Under the pieces are notes generated by a model. The model was not told the origin of the DNA, did not search any database, and saw only the letters and a program-made list of their open reading frames with translations. 64,000 bases of DNA from Virgisporangium aurantiacum (lineage in GTDB: Bacteria; Actinomycetota; Actinomycetes; Mycobacteriales; Micromonosporaceae): contig NZ_BOPG01000021.1 in the NCBI RefSeq assembly GCF_016863635.1, positions 1 to 64,000 on the forward strand. Reading direction: 5' to 3'. Numbering within the stretch: the first letter of the stretch is position 1; each line of letters opens with the position of its first letter. Positions 22,925-30,654 of the stretch are shown one piece after another. Both the position numbers and the translations under genes were made by a program.

Positions 22925-24513
22925 TTCTGATTCGCTCCTCCGACGCACGTCCACATGTGCAGGACGGCGTCGTTGTTGGGGTTCCACTCGGCGATGTCGA
23001 CGCACTTGTTCGCCTGTGGATTCACCAGGTCGCCGTTCGCGTTCAACACGAACTGCTGGGCCGGGGTACCGTTGCAGCCGTAGATCTGGACCGCCGCGCC
23101 GTCGGCGGTCGAGCCACCGGCGACGTCCATGCACTTGTTGTTCTCGGTGCGCAGCGTGCCGTTGACCCACTGCCACCGCTGGTTCGTGCCGCCGGTGCAG
23201 TTCCACACGATCAGGCGCTGGCCGTCGTTGAAGTTCCAGTTCGGGACGTCGATGCACTTGTTGTGCCAGTTGCTGACGATCGAGCTGGTGGTGGGCTGGG
23301 GCTGGCCGCCGCCACCGGTGAACGGCGAGATGACGACCGACGCCGAACGCGGATCGCCGTGGTGCACAAGGCTTTCGAAGCCGCCGACGTCGTCGTAGGC
23401 GAAGCCGTACGCCTTACCGTCGGCCATGTTCGCGTGGATGATCCGCGAGTAGTGGTTCGGCGCGCTGTTGCGGTAGAACTGGGCCGCGTCGAGCACGGGC
23501 TCCTGCGTGGAGGTGCCGAGCGTCCCGCGGTTGAGCGCCGCGCACAGCGTCCGCTTGATTTCCGGTTCGATGAACGGGGGGACGTTCGGAGCGTTGAAGA
23601 CGCCGTCGCAGCCCCACACGTTGGCGGTGGTCGGCTTCTGCACCGTGGTCACCTGCGCGCCGGTCGAGTCGGTGAACACCATCGTGTTGCCGTTGGTGCG
23701 GCCGAAGAAGCGCCGGTTCGGCTCGTTCACCCGCGGCACCACCGTGAGCGTGCGACCGGCGTAGGAGTTCCACGCACTCGTGATGTACGCGTCGAGATAG
23801 TTGGCGTTCATCAGGCCGGCGTCCATCGCCTTTCCGGGGGCGAGCACGCGCAGCACGGTCCCATCGGATCTTGTGTAGACGGACCGCGCGAACTCCGGCG
23901 TTCCGCGTAACGCGTTGATGACGTTGTCGCGCCCGTTGGCGACCGGATCGCCGGTGCGGATCGTCTGCCCGTCGGAACCCGTGACGCTCACCGCGTGCGG
24001 GATCGCGAACATGTCAACCTGGGAGCTGTTCAGCCACAGGCCCGAGTCGTTGTACGTGAACTCCGACCAGTCGAACAGGATGTCGCGGTTCGGGTCGCCG
24101 CCGGCCCACGGCGCGGGCTGCACCAGGCCGTCGGGCGTCAGGCGGAAGTCGAGCTTGCGGCCGAGCGAGAAGTACATGCGCGCGGAGATGAACCGCGGAA
24201 AGCGCACGGTGACACTGCCGCCGTTGCCCGGTCCCGCGATCGCGACGTCGGGTGCGGGGGTCGGCGGCAGCCCGCCGGCCGGCCAGTTGACGAACTGCCC
24301 GGCACCGTTGACGTAGCCGAGGCGTCCGCCGGGGCGGATATCCTGGCCGAGGATGTAGAGGTAGACGGCCTCCGACCGGCCCGAATTGTTGGTGACGGTC
24401 ACGGGCAGTAGATCGGGGCCGATGGCGCTGGCCACCTGTTGGCTGGCGGTGACCGCCGCACCTGCCGCCACGACGAGCGCGGCGACGGCGGCGAGCCGAC
24501 TTCTGATACCCAC
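22909..24513 (-). CDS. Secreted GH64 beta-1,3-glucanase with ricin-type lectin domain
   Basis: The protein has 534 residues from GTG 24513, with CAGGAG five bases ahead. After a signal peptide (RSRLAAVAALVVAAGAAVTASQQVASA) there is a GH64/thaumatin-like catalytic domain (about 35-390): DLLPVTVTNNSGRSEAVYLY, RMYFSLGRKLDFRL, DWSEFTYNDSGLWLNSSQVDMFAIP and GKAYGFAYDDVGG. Residues about 405-534 are a ricin B (CBM13) trefoil with three CIDV/CMDV/CVDI repeats. GH64 enzymes release laminaripentaose from beta-1,3-glucan such as fungal cell wall. Expression is probably controlled through the LacI-type palindrome at 24646-24657. Confidence 0.9.
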   Translation of the reverse strand: MGIRSRLAAVAALVVAAGAAVTASQQVASAIGPDLLPVTVTNNSGRSEAVYLYILGQDIRPGGRLGYVNGAGQFVNWPAGGLPPTPAPDVAIAGPGNGGSVTVRFPRFISARMYFSLGRKLDFRLTPDGLVQPAPWAGGDPNRDILFDWSEFTYNDSGLWLNSSQVDMFAIPHAVSVTGSDGQTIRTGDPVANGRDNVINALRGTPEFARSVYTRSDGTVLRVLAPGKAMDAGLMNANYLDAYITSAWNSYAGRTLTVVPRVNEPNRRFFGRTNGNTMVFTDSTGAQVTTVQKPTTANVWGCDGVFNAPNVPPFIEPEIKRTLCAALNRGTLGTSTQEPVLDAAQFYRNSAPNHYSRIIHANMADGKAYGFAYDDVGGFESLVHHGDPRSASVVISPFTGGGGQPQPTTSSIVSNWHNKCIDVPNWNFNDGQRLIVWNCTGGTNQRWQWVNGTLRTENNKCMDVAGGSTADGAAVQIYGCNGTPAQQFVLNANGDLVNPQANKCVDIAEWNPNNDAVLHMWTCVGGANQKWRRG

Positions 24514-24645
24514 GGAAACTCCTGGCGGCCGGGCGGCGGGGGTGCCGCGGCATGAGACGTGGATCGGCGGCCGGCTCACCGGGCGGGGCTTACCGGCCGC
24601 ACGCGCCCAACCACCACCAGCCACGTCTGTGCTGGTAACGGCCCG

Positions 24646-24657
24646 GAGAGCGCTCTC
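24646..24657. promoter_or_regulatory. LacI-type operator upstream of the glucanase operon
   Basis: gagagcgctctc is a perfect 12-bp palindrome with the AGCGCT core shared with the operator at 4345. A TTGACA -35-like element on the minus strand lies at 24689-24684, upstream of it in the direction of transcription; a clear -10 was not found. Confidence 0.6.
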
Positions 24658-24790
24658 ACAGCTTGATGGTGGTCTATGCCACCTGTCAACCCCCGCCGTT
24701 GGCTCACGGGGCCCGGCGCTGCGGGGCCGCGCGGTCCCGCCGCCCCGGCCGCAGGTGGTGCGCGTGCGCGCCCGTCCCCGTCCCAAACGG

Positions 24791-24865
24791 GTCGATCTTG
24801 CAGTTGTGGTGGCCCACAAAAGGGGCAAACACGGGCGAACAAGGCACCACAACTGCAAGATCGAC
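24791..24865. repeat. Palindromic repeat element A (GATCTTGCAGTTGTG family)
   Basis: gtcgatcttgcagttgtggt (24791-24810) and its exact complement accacaactgcaagatcgac (24846-24865) flank a 35-base loop that contains ggggcaaac. This is the best conserved of four copies in the window. Confidence 0.85.
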
Positions 24866-24889
24866 GCCGGCGGACAGCCCTCGAATCTC

Positions 24890-24957
24890 GATCTTGCAGT
24901 TGTGCCCGCCCTTTCGCCGGAATTCGCCCGTTTTTCGGCGAGCACAACTGCAAGATC
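24890..24957. repeat. Palindromic repeat element B (same family)
   Basis: gatcttgcagttgtgc (24890-24905) and gcacaactgcaagatc (24942-24957) are perfect 16-bp arms around a 36-base loop. It lies 24 bases after element A. Confidence 0.85.
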
Positions 24958-24964
24958 AGCCACG

Positions 24965-25022
24965 TTGGGTCCACTGTGGACCCAATACCTGAATAGCAAC
25001 GCGGAAGAGGAACTGTTCAGGT
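24965..25022. other. Two further small palindromes in the gene-free stretch
   Basis: ttgggtccac and gtggacccaa (24965-24985) flank a single T and contain the CCACTGTGG motif seen elsewhere. acctgaa (24987-24993) pairs with ttcaggt (25016-25022). No gene is visible between 24514 and 25244 beyond these, the operator and repeat elements A to C. Confidence 0.5.
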
Positions 25023-25148
25023 GGTGCGTGTGCGTGCCCGCTTTGGTCGGATTCGATGAACGGGGAGATTCGTGTGTGCCATGACGTGGACGGACTTCCC
25101 CGCTGATGCGTCGTTGTCCTCGACACGGGTGCCGGAGCCCGCAGAAGT

Positions 25149-25219
25149 CGATCTTGCAGTTGTGCTGCCTGCCAAAGCTCCGTAAGCAGGGCAAGCCCGG
25201 CACCACGACTGCAAGATCG
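25149..25219. repeat. Palindromic repeat element C (same family, one mismatch)
   Basis: cgatcttgcagttgtg (25149-25164) pairs with cacgactgcaagatcg (25204-25219) with one mismatch over 16 bases. The loop is 39 bases. It lies just past the end of the dienelactone hydrolase gene. Confidence 0.8.
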
Positions 25220-25244
25220 GCAACCTACTTGGAGTGCGGTCGGT

Positions 25245-25973
25245 TTAGCGGGCCGAGAGGAAGGAGACTGCCTCCGTGATTGCCAGGTCGGTCAGCTCGG
25301 GGTCGTGGCGGGGGCCGACGTCGCGCATGAAGGCGTGTTCGCCGCCGGCCCAGACGTGGAGTTCCGCGTCGGTCAGGCCGGCGGCGTACAGTGCCGAGAT
25401 CACGGTCAGCCGGGCGTCGGCCGGCACGTGCGGGTCCTGCGAACCGAAGACGATCATCAGGCGGCCCCGGATGTCGGCGGCGCGCGCCAGCGACCCGGCG
25501 TCGGCGTCGGCGCCCAGCGCGCCGTTCTGCAGGCCGGTCGGGTAGAAGCAGACGGTCGCGGTGACGCGGGGGTCGAACGCGGCGCGGAACGCGAGGTGAC
25601 CGCCGATGCAGAAGCCGATCACGCAGGACTCCTCGGCCAGCCCTTCCAGGTAACCGAGAACAGCGGAGCGGTCGGCGTCGAAGGCCGCCACCGGCGTCTG
25701 CTTGGCACCGGCCATGCCCCGGGCCTTACCGGGATCGTCGAACTCCAGGGCGACCCCGGCCAGGTCGCCGTGCGGGTAGATCTCGGGCACCACCACGACG
25801 AAGCCGGCCGCGGCGAAGCGGCGCGCGGTCCGCAGCGTCGACTCGGTGAGCTGGAAGATGTCGGTGTAGAGCAGAATCGCCTGCCGACGGGCCGGCCCGA
25901 CCGGCCGGATCACGACCGACCGGATGTCGCCGTCGGCGGACGGGATGCTGACCAGATCCTCGCGCAGTTTCAC
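25245..25973 (-). CDS. Dienelactone hydrolase-family protein
   Basis: The 242-residue alpha/beta hydrolase has the DLH nucleophile elbow GFCIGGH with Cys122 in place of Ser, an acid Asp in IVFGSQDPHVP and a His in GGEHAFM, which completes the triad. DLH enzymes open cyclic dienelactones in aromatic ring catabolism, but many actinomycete members have other esterase roles. GTG 25973 overlaps the stop of the upstream gene (GTGA, 25973-25970), so it is translated together with the anti-sigma-like gene. Confidence 0.85.
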   Translation of the reverse strand: MKLREDLVSIPSADGDIRSVVIRPVGPARRQAILLYTDIFQLTESTLRTARRFAAAGFVVVVPEIYPHGDLAGVALEFDDPGKARGMAGAKQTPVAAFDADRSAVLGYLEGLAEESCVIGFCIGGHLAFRAAFDPRVTATVCFYPTGLQNGALGADADAGSLARAADIRGRLMIVFGSQDPHVPADARLTVISALYAAGLTDAELHVWAGGEHAFMRDVGPRHDPELTDLAITEAVSFLSAR

Positions 25974-27463
25974 GCGAAGACCCTACTAGGCGGCCGGATC
26001 CGGCGGGCGGACCTCCGTCGCCGCCACGCCCGTGCCAGCAGGATCATCAGCCCGAGTCCGATCATGGTGGCGACCCAGAGCGCCGCGATGACCACCCAGA
26101 TGATCGGACGGGCCGGAAACATCTCCGACGTCGACGGCGGTCCGCCGAACCGGCTCCGATGTATCAGGTCGGCGGGGACGTCCATGGTCAGCACGCCGTC
26201 GGGCGGGTCGAGGAGCGTGCGGACGGTGCCGTCCGGACGCAGGCCGAGCAGGGTGACGTGACCGGTCTCCCACCACCCGGTGTCGTCCCACTCGGGGTCG
26301 TCCTTCTTCTTGTGGGTGCCGTCGGCCGGGGTGTGGCGCAGCAGCACCAGTTCGCCGTCGTCGGTCCAGCCCAGTGCCCGCACGGCCATGCCGGTGACGG
26401 CGGGGAACCGCCCGGCCGGCGCTGAGGGCTTTCCGGTCTCGGCGTCGAGGAACCGGATGGTCCAGGTGCGGGTGGCGAGTTGCCGCGTGTCGCACTCGCC
26501 GAGGCAGCCGCTCAGTTCGGCGACGGCGATCGCGGTTCCGTCGCGGGTGACGGCGCCGGCTCCGGCGAGGTACCCGTTCGGGCCGATGCCGGCCGTCCAG
26601 AGGACGGTTCCGGAGCGGTCCATCATCCGCAGTCCGTTGCCCACCGACACGACGAAGCGCTGACCGTCGGGCATGAACGCCGCCGCCGACGCGTGCCGGA
26701 TCTCCTCGCCGGGCCGGAACTCCCCCAGCATTTCCACCTTGTCGGTGTCGAGGTCGAGCAGCGCCAGGCGCTCGACGGGCCGCTCGATGCCGGTGCGCGC
26801 GTTCTTCTTGTACGGCCCGAGTACCGACGCGAGCAGCGAGCGACCGTCGGGCGCCCACGCGACCGGTTGGCAGCAGCCGGTCTTCAGGCCGCCCGTGTAG
26901 CGCCGGCTCTTTCCGGTGGTGAGGTCGGTGACGACCAGCCCCTCGTCGGAGCCGGAGTCGAGTTCGCCTTCGAGAAGGTACGGCGAGGCGACCTTCCGGC
27001 CGTCGGGCGACAGCAGCACGTCTTCGCCGGCGGTGATGTCGTCGACGCCGCCGTAGAGCAGCGTCCGCGTCTTCCCGCTCCCGCGTCCGACCACGGCGAG
27101 CTTGCCCTCGCTGTCGAACCAGTCGGTGCCGCGCAGGCCGATCGTGTCGCCGCCGTACAGCACGGAGGCGGGACCGGGCGCGTCCATCTGCACCGTCGCC
27201 TGCCACATCCACGGCACGCCGACCGTGCGGGGAACCGCGCTCTCCGCGTCACCGAAATTTTGTGGAGCCGGCGCGGACGACCGCGGTGCGAGCGTGACGA
27301 CCAGCCCGACCACCAGGCCGATGACGCTGGCGGCCGCGCCCGCACGCAGCCAGCCGGCCCGGATGCGGGCCCGCCGCCCGCGCCGCCACACGTCGGGGGT
27401 GAGTCGGGCGGCCGGCATCGACCCGCCGATCTCGACCAGCGTCTCCCGCAGCTGTCCGGTCAC
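25970..27463 (-). CDS. Membrane protein with beta-propeller-like outer domain, partner of the sigma factor
   Basis: The 497-residue protein has a short cytoplasmic N-terminus (TGQLRETLVEIGG, TPDVWRRGRRARIR), a first transmembrane helix (about 37-58), a large outer domain with TolB/WD40-like repeats (LLSPDGRKVASPYL, AWAPDGRSLLASVL, AFMPDGQRFVVSVG, GLRPDGTVRTLLD) and a second helix near the C-terminus (IIWVVIAALWVATMIGLGLMILL) followed by a basic tail. It is coupled to the ECF sigma gene by GTGA. By context it is a membrane anti-sigma or sensor partner; no zinc-binding anti-sigma motif is present. Confidence 0.72.
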   Translation of the reverse strand: MTGQLRETLVEIGGSMPAARLTPDVWRRGRRARIRAGWLRAGAAASVIGLVVGLVVTLAPRSSAPAPQNFGDAESAVPRTVGVPWMWQATVQMDAPGPASVLYGGDTIGLRGTDWFDSEGKLAVVGRGSGKTRTLLYGGVDDITAGEDVLLSPDGRKVASPYLLEGELDSGSDEGLVVTDLTTGKSRRYTGGLKTGCCQPVAWAPDGRSLLASVLGPYKKNARTGIERPVERLALLDLDTDKVEMLGEFRPGEEIRHASAAAFMPDGQRFVVSVGNGLRMMDRSGTVLWTAGIGPNGYLAGAGAVTRDGTAIAVAELSGCLGECDTRQLATRTWTIRFLDAETGKPSAPAGRFPAVTGMAVRALGWTDDGELVLLRHTPADGTHKKKDDPEWDDTGWWETGHVTLLGLRPDGTVRTLLDPPDGVLTMDVPADLIHRSRFGGPPSTSEMFPARPIIWVVIAALWVATMIGLGLMILLARAWRRRRSARRIRPPSRVFA

Positions 27464-27969
27464 CGTTGCCCTCCGGTAATCAGCTCGCCCAGTTCCGGGG
27501 CCAGCGCGCGCAGCCGCGCGAGGCCGTCGCGGACCTGGCTCTTGACGGTGGAGACCGAGCAGTTGAGCACCCTGGCCGTCTCGACCTCGGTGAGATCCTC
27601 GAAATACCGCAGCACCAGCGCCGAGCGTTGGCGCGGCGCCAACCGCGCAAGGGCCTGGCGGACGACCACCGCGCGGTCCGTCGCGGCGGTGGGGTCTCCG
27701 GTCGGCGGCTCCGGTGGACGGGCCCACAGCTCGACGTTCCGCCACCGGCGCCGCCACAACGACACGTGCTGCGACAGCATCGTGCGACGCACGTACGGAT
27801 CGGGATCCCCGTCGGCGGCGACCCGCTCCCAGCGCCGGGCGACCCGCTCGAACGTCACCTGGACCAGGTCCTCGGCCTGGTGCCGGTCGCCGGTCAGCAG
27901 GAACGCGAGCCGGGACCAGTGCGCCAGGCGGGCGCCCATGTAGGCGGTGAACGCCGCTTCGGGATCCAT
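27460..27969 (-). CDS. SigE-type ECF RNA polymerase sigma factor
   Basis: The 169-residue protein has region 2 (AAFTAYMGARLAHWSRLAFLLTGDRHQAEDLVQVTFERVARRW) and region 4 (LARLAPRQRSALVLRYFEDLTEVETARVLNCSVSTVKSQVRDGLARLR). The length and the TGDRHQAEDLVQ motif fit the actinobacterial SigE-type ECF group. ATG 27969 is preferred to ATG 27978 because GAGG lies at a better distance. Its stop overlaps the start of the next gene (GTGA), which encodes its probable membrane regulator. Confidence 0.9.
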   Translation of the reverse strand: MDPEAAFTAYMGARLAHWSRLAFLLTGDRHQAEDLVQVTFERVARRWERVAADGDPDPYVRRTMLSQHVSLWRRRWRNVELWARPPEPPTGDPTAATDRAVVVRQALARLAPRQRSALVLRYFEDLTEVETARVLNCSVSTVKSQVRDGLARLRALAPELGELITGGQR

Positions 27970-28040
27970 CCCCACCATCCTCTCCACCCCACTGCACGCT
28001 CGGTGGGGCGGATCCGGGTGGGTCCCGGGTCCCGGTGGTT

Positions 28041-29162
28041 TCAGGCGCTGAAGCGGAGGATGCGGTCGTCGCCGGTGCGGATGTCGCCGCGGCCGTCGGT
28101 GTTCGACGTGGTGACCCACAGGGAGCCGTCGGGGGCGGCGACGACCGTGCGCAGGCGCCCGATGCCGCGCAGTTGCGCCGCCGGCTGGCCGGTGCCGCCG
28201 TCGCCGGTCAGCGGGACGACCCACAGCCGCTCGCCGCCCAGGCCCGCCACGTAGAGCGTGTTGCCGATGATCCCGGCGCCGGACGGGGACGCCTCCGACG
28301 TCGCCCACACCACGAGCGGGCTGACGAACCGGCCGCCGCCGTCGCCGGTGCCCTCGACCGTTGGCCAGCCGTAGTTGCGACCCGGCTCGATGCGGTTGAC
28401 CTCGTCGAAGCGGTTCTGGCCGAACTCGGTGGCGAACAACCGGCCGGCCGAGTCCCAGGCGAGGCCCTGCACGTTGCGGTGGCCGAGGCTGTAGACGGGC
28501 GAGCCGGCGGTCGGGTTGCCGGGCGCGGGCGCGCCGTCGGGCGTCAACCGCAGGATCTTGCCGTTCGGGCTGGACGCGTTCTGCGACAGTTCGCGGCGCG
28601 ACGCGTCACCCGTGCCGGCGTAGAGCATCCCGTCGGGGCCGAACGCGATCCGCCCTCCATTGTGGACACCCGCCTTCGCGATGCCCGAGAAGATCACCTG
28701 CGGCGCTGCGCTCTCGCCCAGCCGGAACCGCGCGATGCGGTTGTCGCCCGACGCGGTGAAGTAGATGTACACGTAACGGTCCTGCGCGAACGCCGGCGAC
28801 ACCGCGAGCCCGAGCAGGCCGCCCTCGCCCTGCGCCGCCACGCCGGGCACCCGGTACACCTCGCGCGGGGCACCGCCGGTGGCCGCGATCTGCAGGACGC
28901 GTCCGGTGTTCCGTTCGTTCACGAGCGCGTCGCCGTCGGGGAGAAAGGCAAGGCCCCAGGGGACGCGGATGCCGGTGGCCACCTCGCGCGGCGCCGCCAG
29001 GTCGGGGGCGGCGGCGGCCGGGCCAGAACTGCTCGGCGAACCCGACGCGGCGGGTGCCGGCGCGGCCGGAGCCGGCGTGGAAGGCTTCTCGTCGGTGCAC
29101 GCGGACAGGAGTGCGCAGCCCAGGGCCGCAACCGCTGCGATGAGGCTCGACCGGCGACGCAT
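28041..29162 (-). CDS. PQQ-dependent sugar dehydrogenase-like lipoprotein (GSDH fold)
   Basis: The 373-residue lipoprotein has a signal with lipobox LLSAC (Cys22) and an Ala/Pro/Ser linker. The six-bladed propeller carries the glucose/sorbosone dehydrogenase blocks: VPWGLAFLPDGDALVNERNTGRV, GEGGLLGLAVSPAFAQDRYVYIYFTA, HNGGRIAFGPDGMLYAGTGDAS, GHRNVQGLAWDSAGRLFATEFGQ and NRIEPGRNYGWPTVEG. It probably oxidises aldose sugars at the outer face of the membrane if PQQ is available; many actinomycete homologues have unknown substrates. Confidence 0.87.
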   Translation of the reverse strand: MRRRSSLIAAVAALGCALLSACTDEKPSTPAPAAPAPAASGSPSSSGPAAAAPDLAAPREVATGIRVPWGLAFLPDGDALVNERNTGRVLQIAATGGAPREVYRVPGVAAQGEGGLLGLAVSPAFAQDRYVYIYFTASGDNRIARFRLGESAAPQVIFSGIAKAGVHNGGRIAFGPDGMLYAGTGDASRRELSQNASSPNGKILRLTPDGAPAPGNPTAGSPVYSLGHRNVQGLAWDSAGRLFATEFGQNRFDEVNRIEPGRNYGWPTVEGTGDGGGRFVSPLVVWATSEASPSGAGIIGNTLYVAGLGGERLWVVPLTGDGGTGQPAAQLRGIGRLRTVVAAPDGSLWVTTSNTDGRGDIRTGDDRILRFSA

Positions 29163-29235
29163 GCGTCATGCTTACCCCGCCGCTGCCGGGGCGACCACTT
29201 GGTCCGATTAATCCGCAGAAAGCGGGCCAAACTCA

Positions 29236-29241
29236 TATTAT
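29236..29241 (+). promoter_or_regulatory. -10 element for a probable leaderless transcript
   Basis: TATTAT lies 6 bases upstream of the GTG at 29248. No ribosome binding site fits that start, so RNA beginning at the GTG is the simplest reading. No good -35 was seen. Confidence 0.5.
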
Positions 29242-29247
29242 GGACCC

Positions 29248-29505
29248 GTGCTACTGAGCAACGACTCATACCTCCAGGCGGCAGAGGGCTTCCTGTTCGC
29301 TTCGCGTGACGAGATCGACCAGCTCGACCTGCGACTGGACGACTCTCTCAAGATCGCCGAGGTGTTCGCGCTGGTGAGCATCGCCCGTTCACTGTCACGC
29401 CTGGCTCCCCCGCCCCTCGGACCGGTCCCCAACGATCCCGGCCACCAGCACGAGTCCCTGGAGAACCGCGCCCTGAACATCACCCCCGGCCACCCCATGC
29501 ATTGA
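29248..29505 (+). CDS. Small conserved-looking protein of unknown function
   Basis: The frame encodes 85 residues from GTG 29248. The first 50 residues alternate acidic and hydrophobic positions (SYLQAAEGFLFASRDEID, LDDSLKIAEVFALVSIARSL) and predict amphipathic helices; the last 30 are Pro/Asn/His-rich. Codons show the strong GC3 bias of real genes here, and a -10 box sits at the distance expected for a leaderless gene. No family was recognised. Its stop codon touches repeat element D. Confidence 0.6.
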   Translation: MLLSNDSYLQAAEGFLFASRDEIDQLDLRLDDSLKIAEVFALVSIARSLSRLAPPPLGPVPNDPGHQHESLENRALNITPGHPMH

Positions 29506-29572
29506 TCTTGCAGTTGTGCCCGCTCGACAACGGGGCAAACGACCCCGTAAGGGCGAGCACAACTGCAAGATC
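29504..29572. repeat. Palindromic repeat element D (GATCTTGCAGTTGTG family), probable terminator
   Basis: gatcttgcagttgtgc (29504-29519) and gcacaactgcaagatc (29557-29572) are perfect arms around a 37-base loop with ggggcaaac, as in element A. It fills the gap between two convergent genes (stops at 29505 and 29584), where it can serve as a bidirectional terminator. Confidence 0.85.
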
Positions 29573-29583
29573 GTCGGGAGGGG

Positions 29584-30537
29584 TCAGACGAGGATGATGC
29601 GGCGGCCGGTCACCGTGTAACGGCAGCGGGCGAACGACGCGGCCATCGGGGCGTTGCCGACGTCGGTGGAGTCCTGCATGCGGTCCTCCCCCGCCGCGGT
29701 GATGACGTGCAGCGTCTCCGCCACCAGGTCGTCGGAGTAGCGGTGGCCCCGGTGCTCGGGCACCACCCCGACGTACCAGAGCGTCGGCGCCGGCACCTTG
29801 ACCGGCATCATGAAGCCGACGACCGCACCGGCGGGCGTGTACGCGAGCCGCCACCAGTCGCGGTTGCCGTCGGGCAGCCCGTCGGCATCGGCGATCATCC
29901 GCTCCACGGCGGGCCGTGGCCCCCAGCGCTCGACGTCGCGGCGCACGTGCGCGTCGAGCGTGTTCTCGTTGACCCGCATCATGACGTCGACGAGCTCGTC
30001 GTAGCGGTCGGCCGCCGGTTCGAAGCGGAGCCGGGTCGGCCGCGGCGGCAGCCCGTCGTCGACGGTCCAGCGCAGGTTCAGCCGCTCGACGAAACGGACC
30101 AGCCCGAACCGCTCGGCCGCGGCGATGCGGGCGGCAGCGTCGCTACGGGCGTCGGCGCGTTCGTGCCAGTCGGGCGGCAGGAACAGGTGGTAGTCGGGGC
30201 GGCCGCCCTCCGGATGCGGCGGCACCGAGTAGTCGGGCGGCACCAGCGCCGCGTAGGCGGCCCGCATGAGTTCGGCGCCCACCTCGACGTCGGCGAAGTC
30301 GAAGTAGTCGGCACTCCAGGGCAGCTGACCGCCCTCGGGTGCCCAGAACGCCAGGCGCGCGACGAACTCGCCGTCGCGCTCGGCCACCCAGAGCCGGTGG
30401 GGCAGGTAGTCGCCGTCGGCGACGTACTCCTCGAACCGCTTGGTGCGGGCACCCACACCGCTGGCGGCCGCGGGGAACGCGGCGAACCGTGGGTACTCGC
30501 CGGCATCGGCGAGGGGTCGGTAGATCGTGTGGGACAA
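29584..30537 (-). CDS. Two-domain GNAT N-acetyltransferase
   Basis: The 317-residue protein starts at TTG 30537, five bases after CAGGAG. The C-terminal half has GNAT motif A/B (AVVGFMMPVKVPAPTLWYVGVVPEHRGHRYSDDLVAETLHVI), where VPEHRGHRYS is the acetyl-CoA loop, and ends CRYTVTGRRIIL. The N-terminal half (LWVAERDGEFVARLAFWAPEGG) looks like a second, degenerate GNAT fold, as in mycothiol-synthase-like proteins. The substrate is unknown. The gene is preceded by a 16-codon leader gene and a hairpin over its ribosome binding site, which suggests induction at the level of translation. Confidence 0.82.
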   Translation of the reverse strand: MSHTIYRPLADAGEYPRFAAFPAAASGVGARTKRFEEYVADGDYLPHRLWVAERDGEFVARLAFWAPEGGQLPWSADYFDFADVEVGAELMRAAYAALVPPDYSVPPHPEGGRPDYHLFLPPDWHERADARSDAAARIAAAERFGLVRFVERLNLRWTVDDGLPPRPTRLRFEPAADRYDELVDVMMRVNENTLDAHVRRDVERWGPRPAVERMIADADGLPDGNRDWWRLAYTPAGAVVGFMMPVKVPAPTLWYVGVVPEHRGHRYSDDLVAETLHVITAAGEDRMQDSTDVGNAPMAASFARCRYTVTGRRIILV

Positions 30538-30555
30538 CGCAACTCCTGTGGAGTC
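30538..30555 (-). promoter_or_regulatory. Hairpin that sequesters the GNAT ribosome binding site
   Basis: On the minus strand ACTCC-ACA-GGAGT forms a 5-bp stem. Its right arm is the GGAG of the ribosome binding site for TTG 30537, and its left arm overlaps the stop of the leader peptide. A ribosome at the leader stop would open it. Confidence 0.55.
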
Positions 30556-30604
30556 AGTGCGCTCCCTCTTCGTGAAGGGAGAGCGACGTTTGACGGGCGA
30601 ACAT
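30554..30604 (-). CDS. 16-residue leader peptide upstream of the GNAT gene
   Basis: ATG 30604 follows AAGGAGGTGAG, the strongest ribosome binding site in this part of the window. The frame encodes MFARQTSLSLHEEGAH and stops at TGA, 16 bases before the GNAT start. The coding RNA can itself fold (CGCT..CCCT with AGGGAGCG, one 2-base bulge). Size, site strength and position fit a regulatory leader ORF for translational attenuation. The inducing signal is unknown; it may be stalling by an antibiotic or shortage of an amino acid. Confidence 0.65.
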   Translation of the reverse strand: MFARQTSLSLHEEGAH

Positions 30605-30654
30605 CGAACTCACCTCCTTCCGGCATCCGGGCCGGATCACCGGCCGCGGATACT

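Noticed and set aside
24514..25206. Upstream extension of the GH64 gene through the repeat elements
   Set aside because: The open frame runs through the LacI operator and palindromic repeats, while GTG 24513 has CAGGAG and opens straight into a signal peptide.
24791..25219. CRISPR array
   Set aside because: The repeats are inverted pairs with unequal spacing and no unique spacers of constant length, and no cas gene is near.
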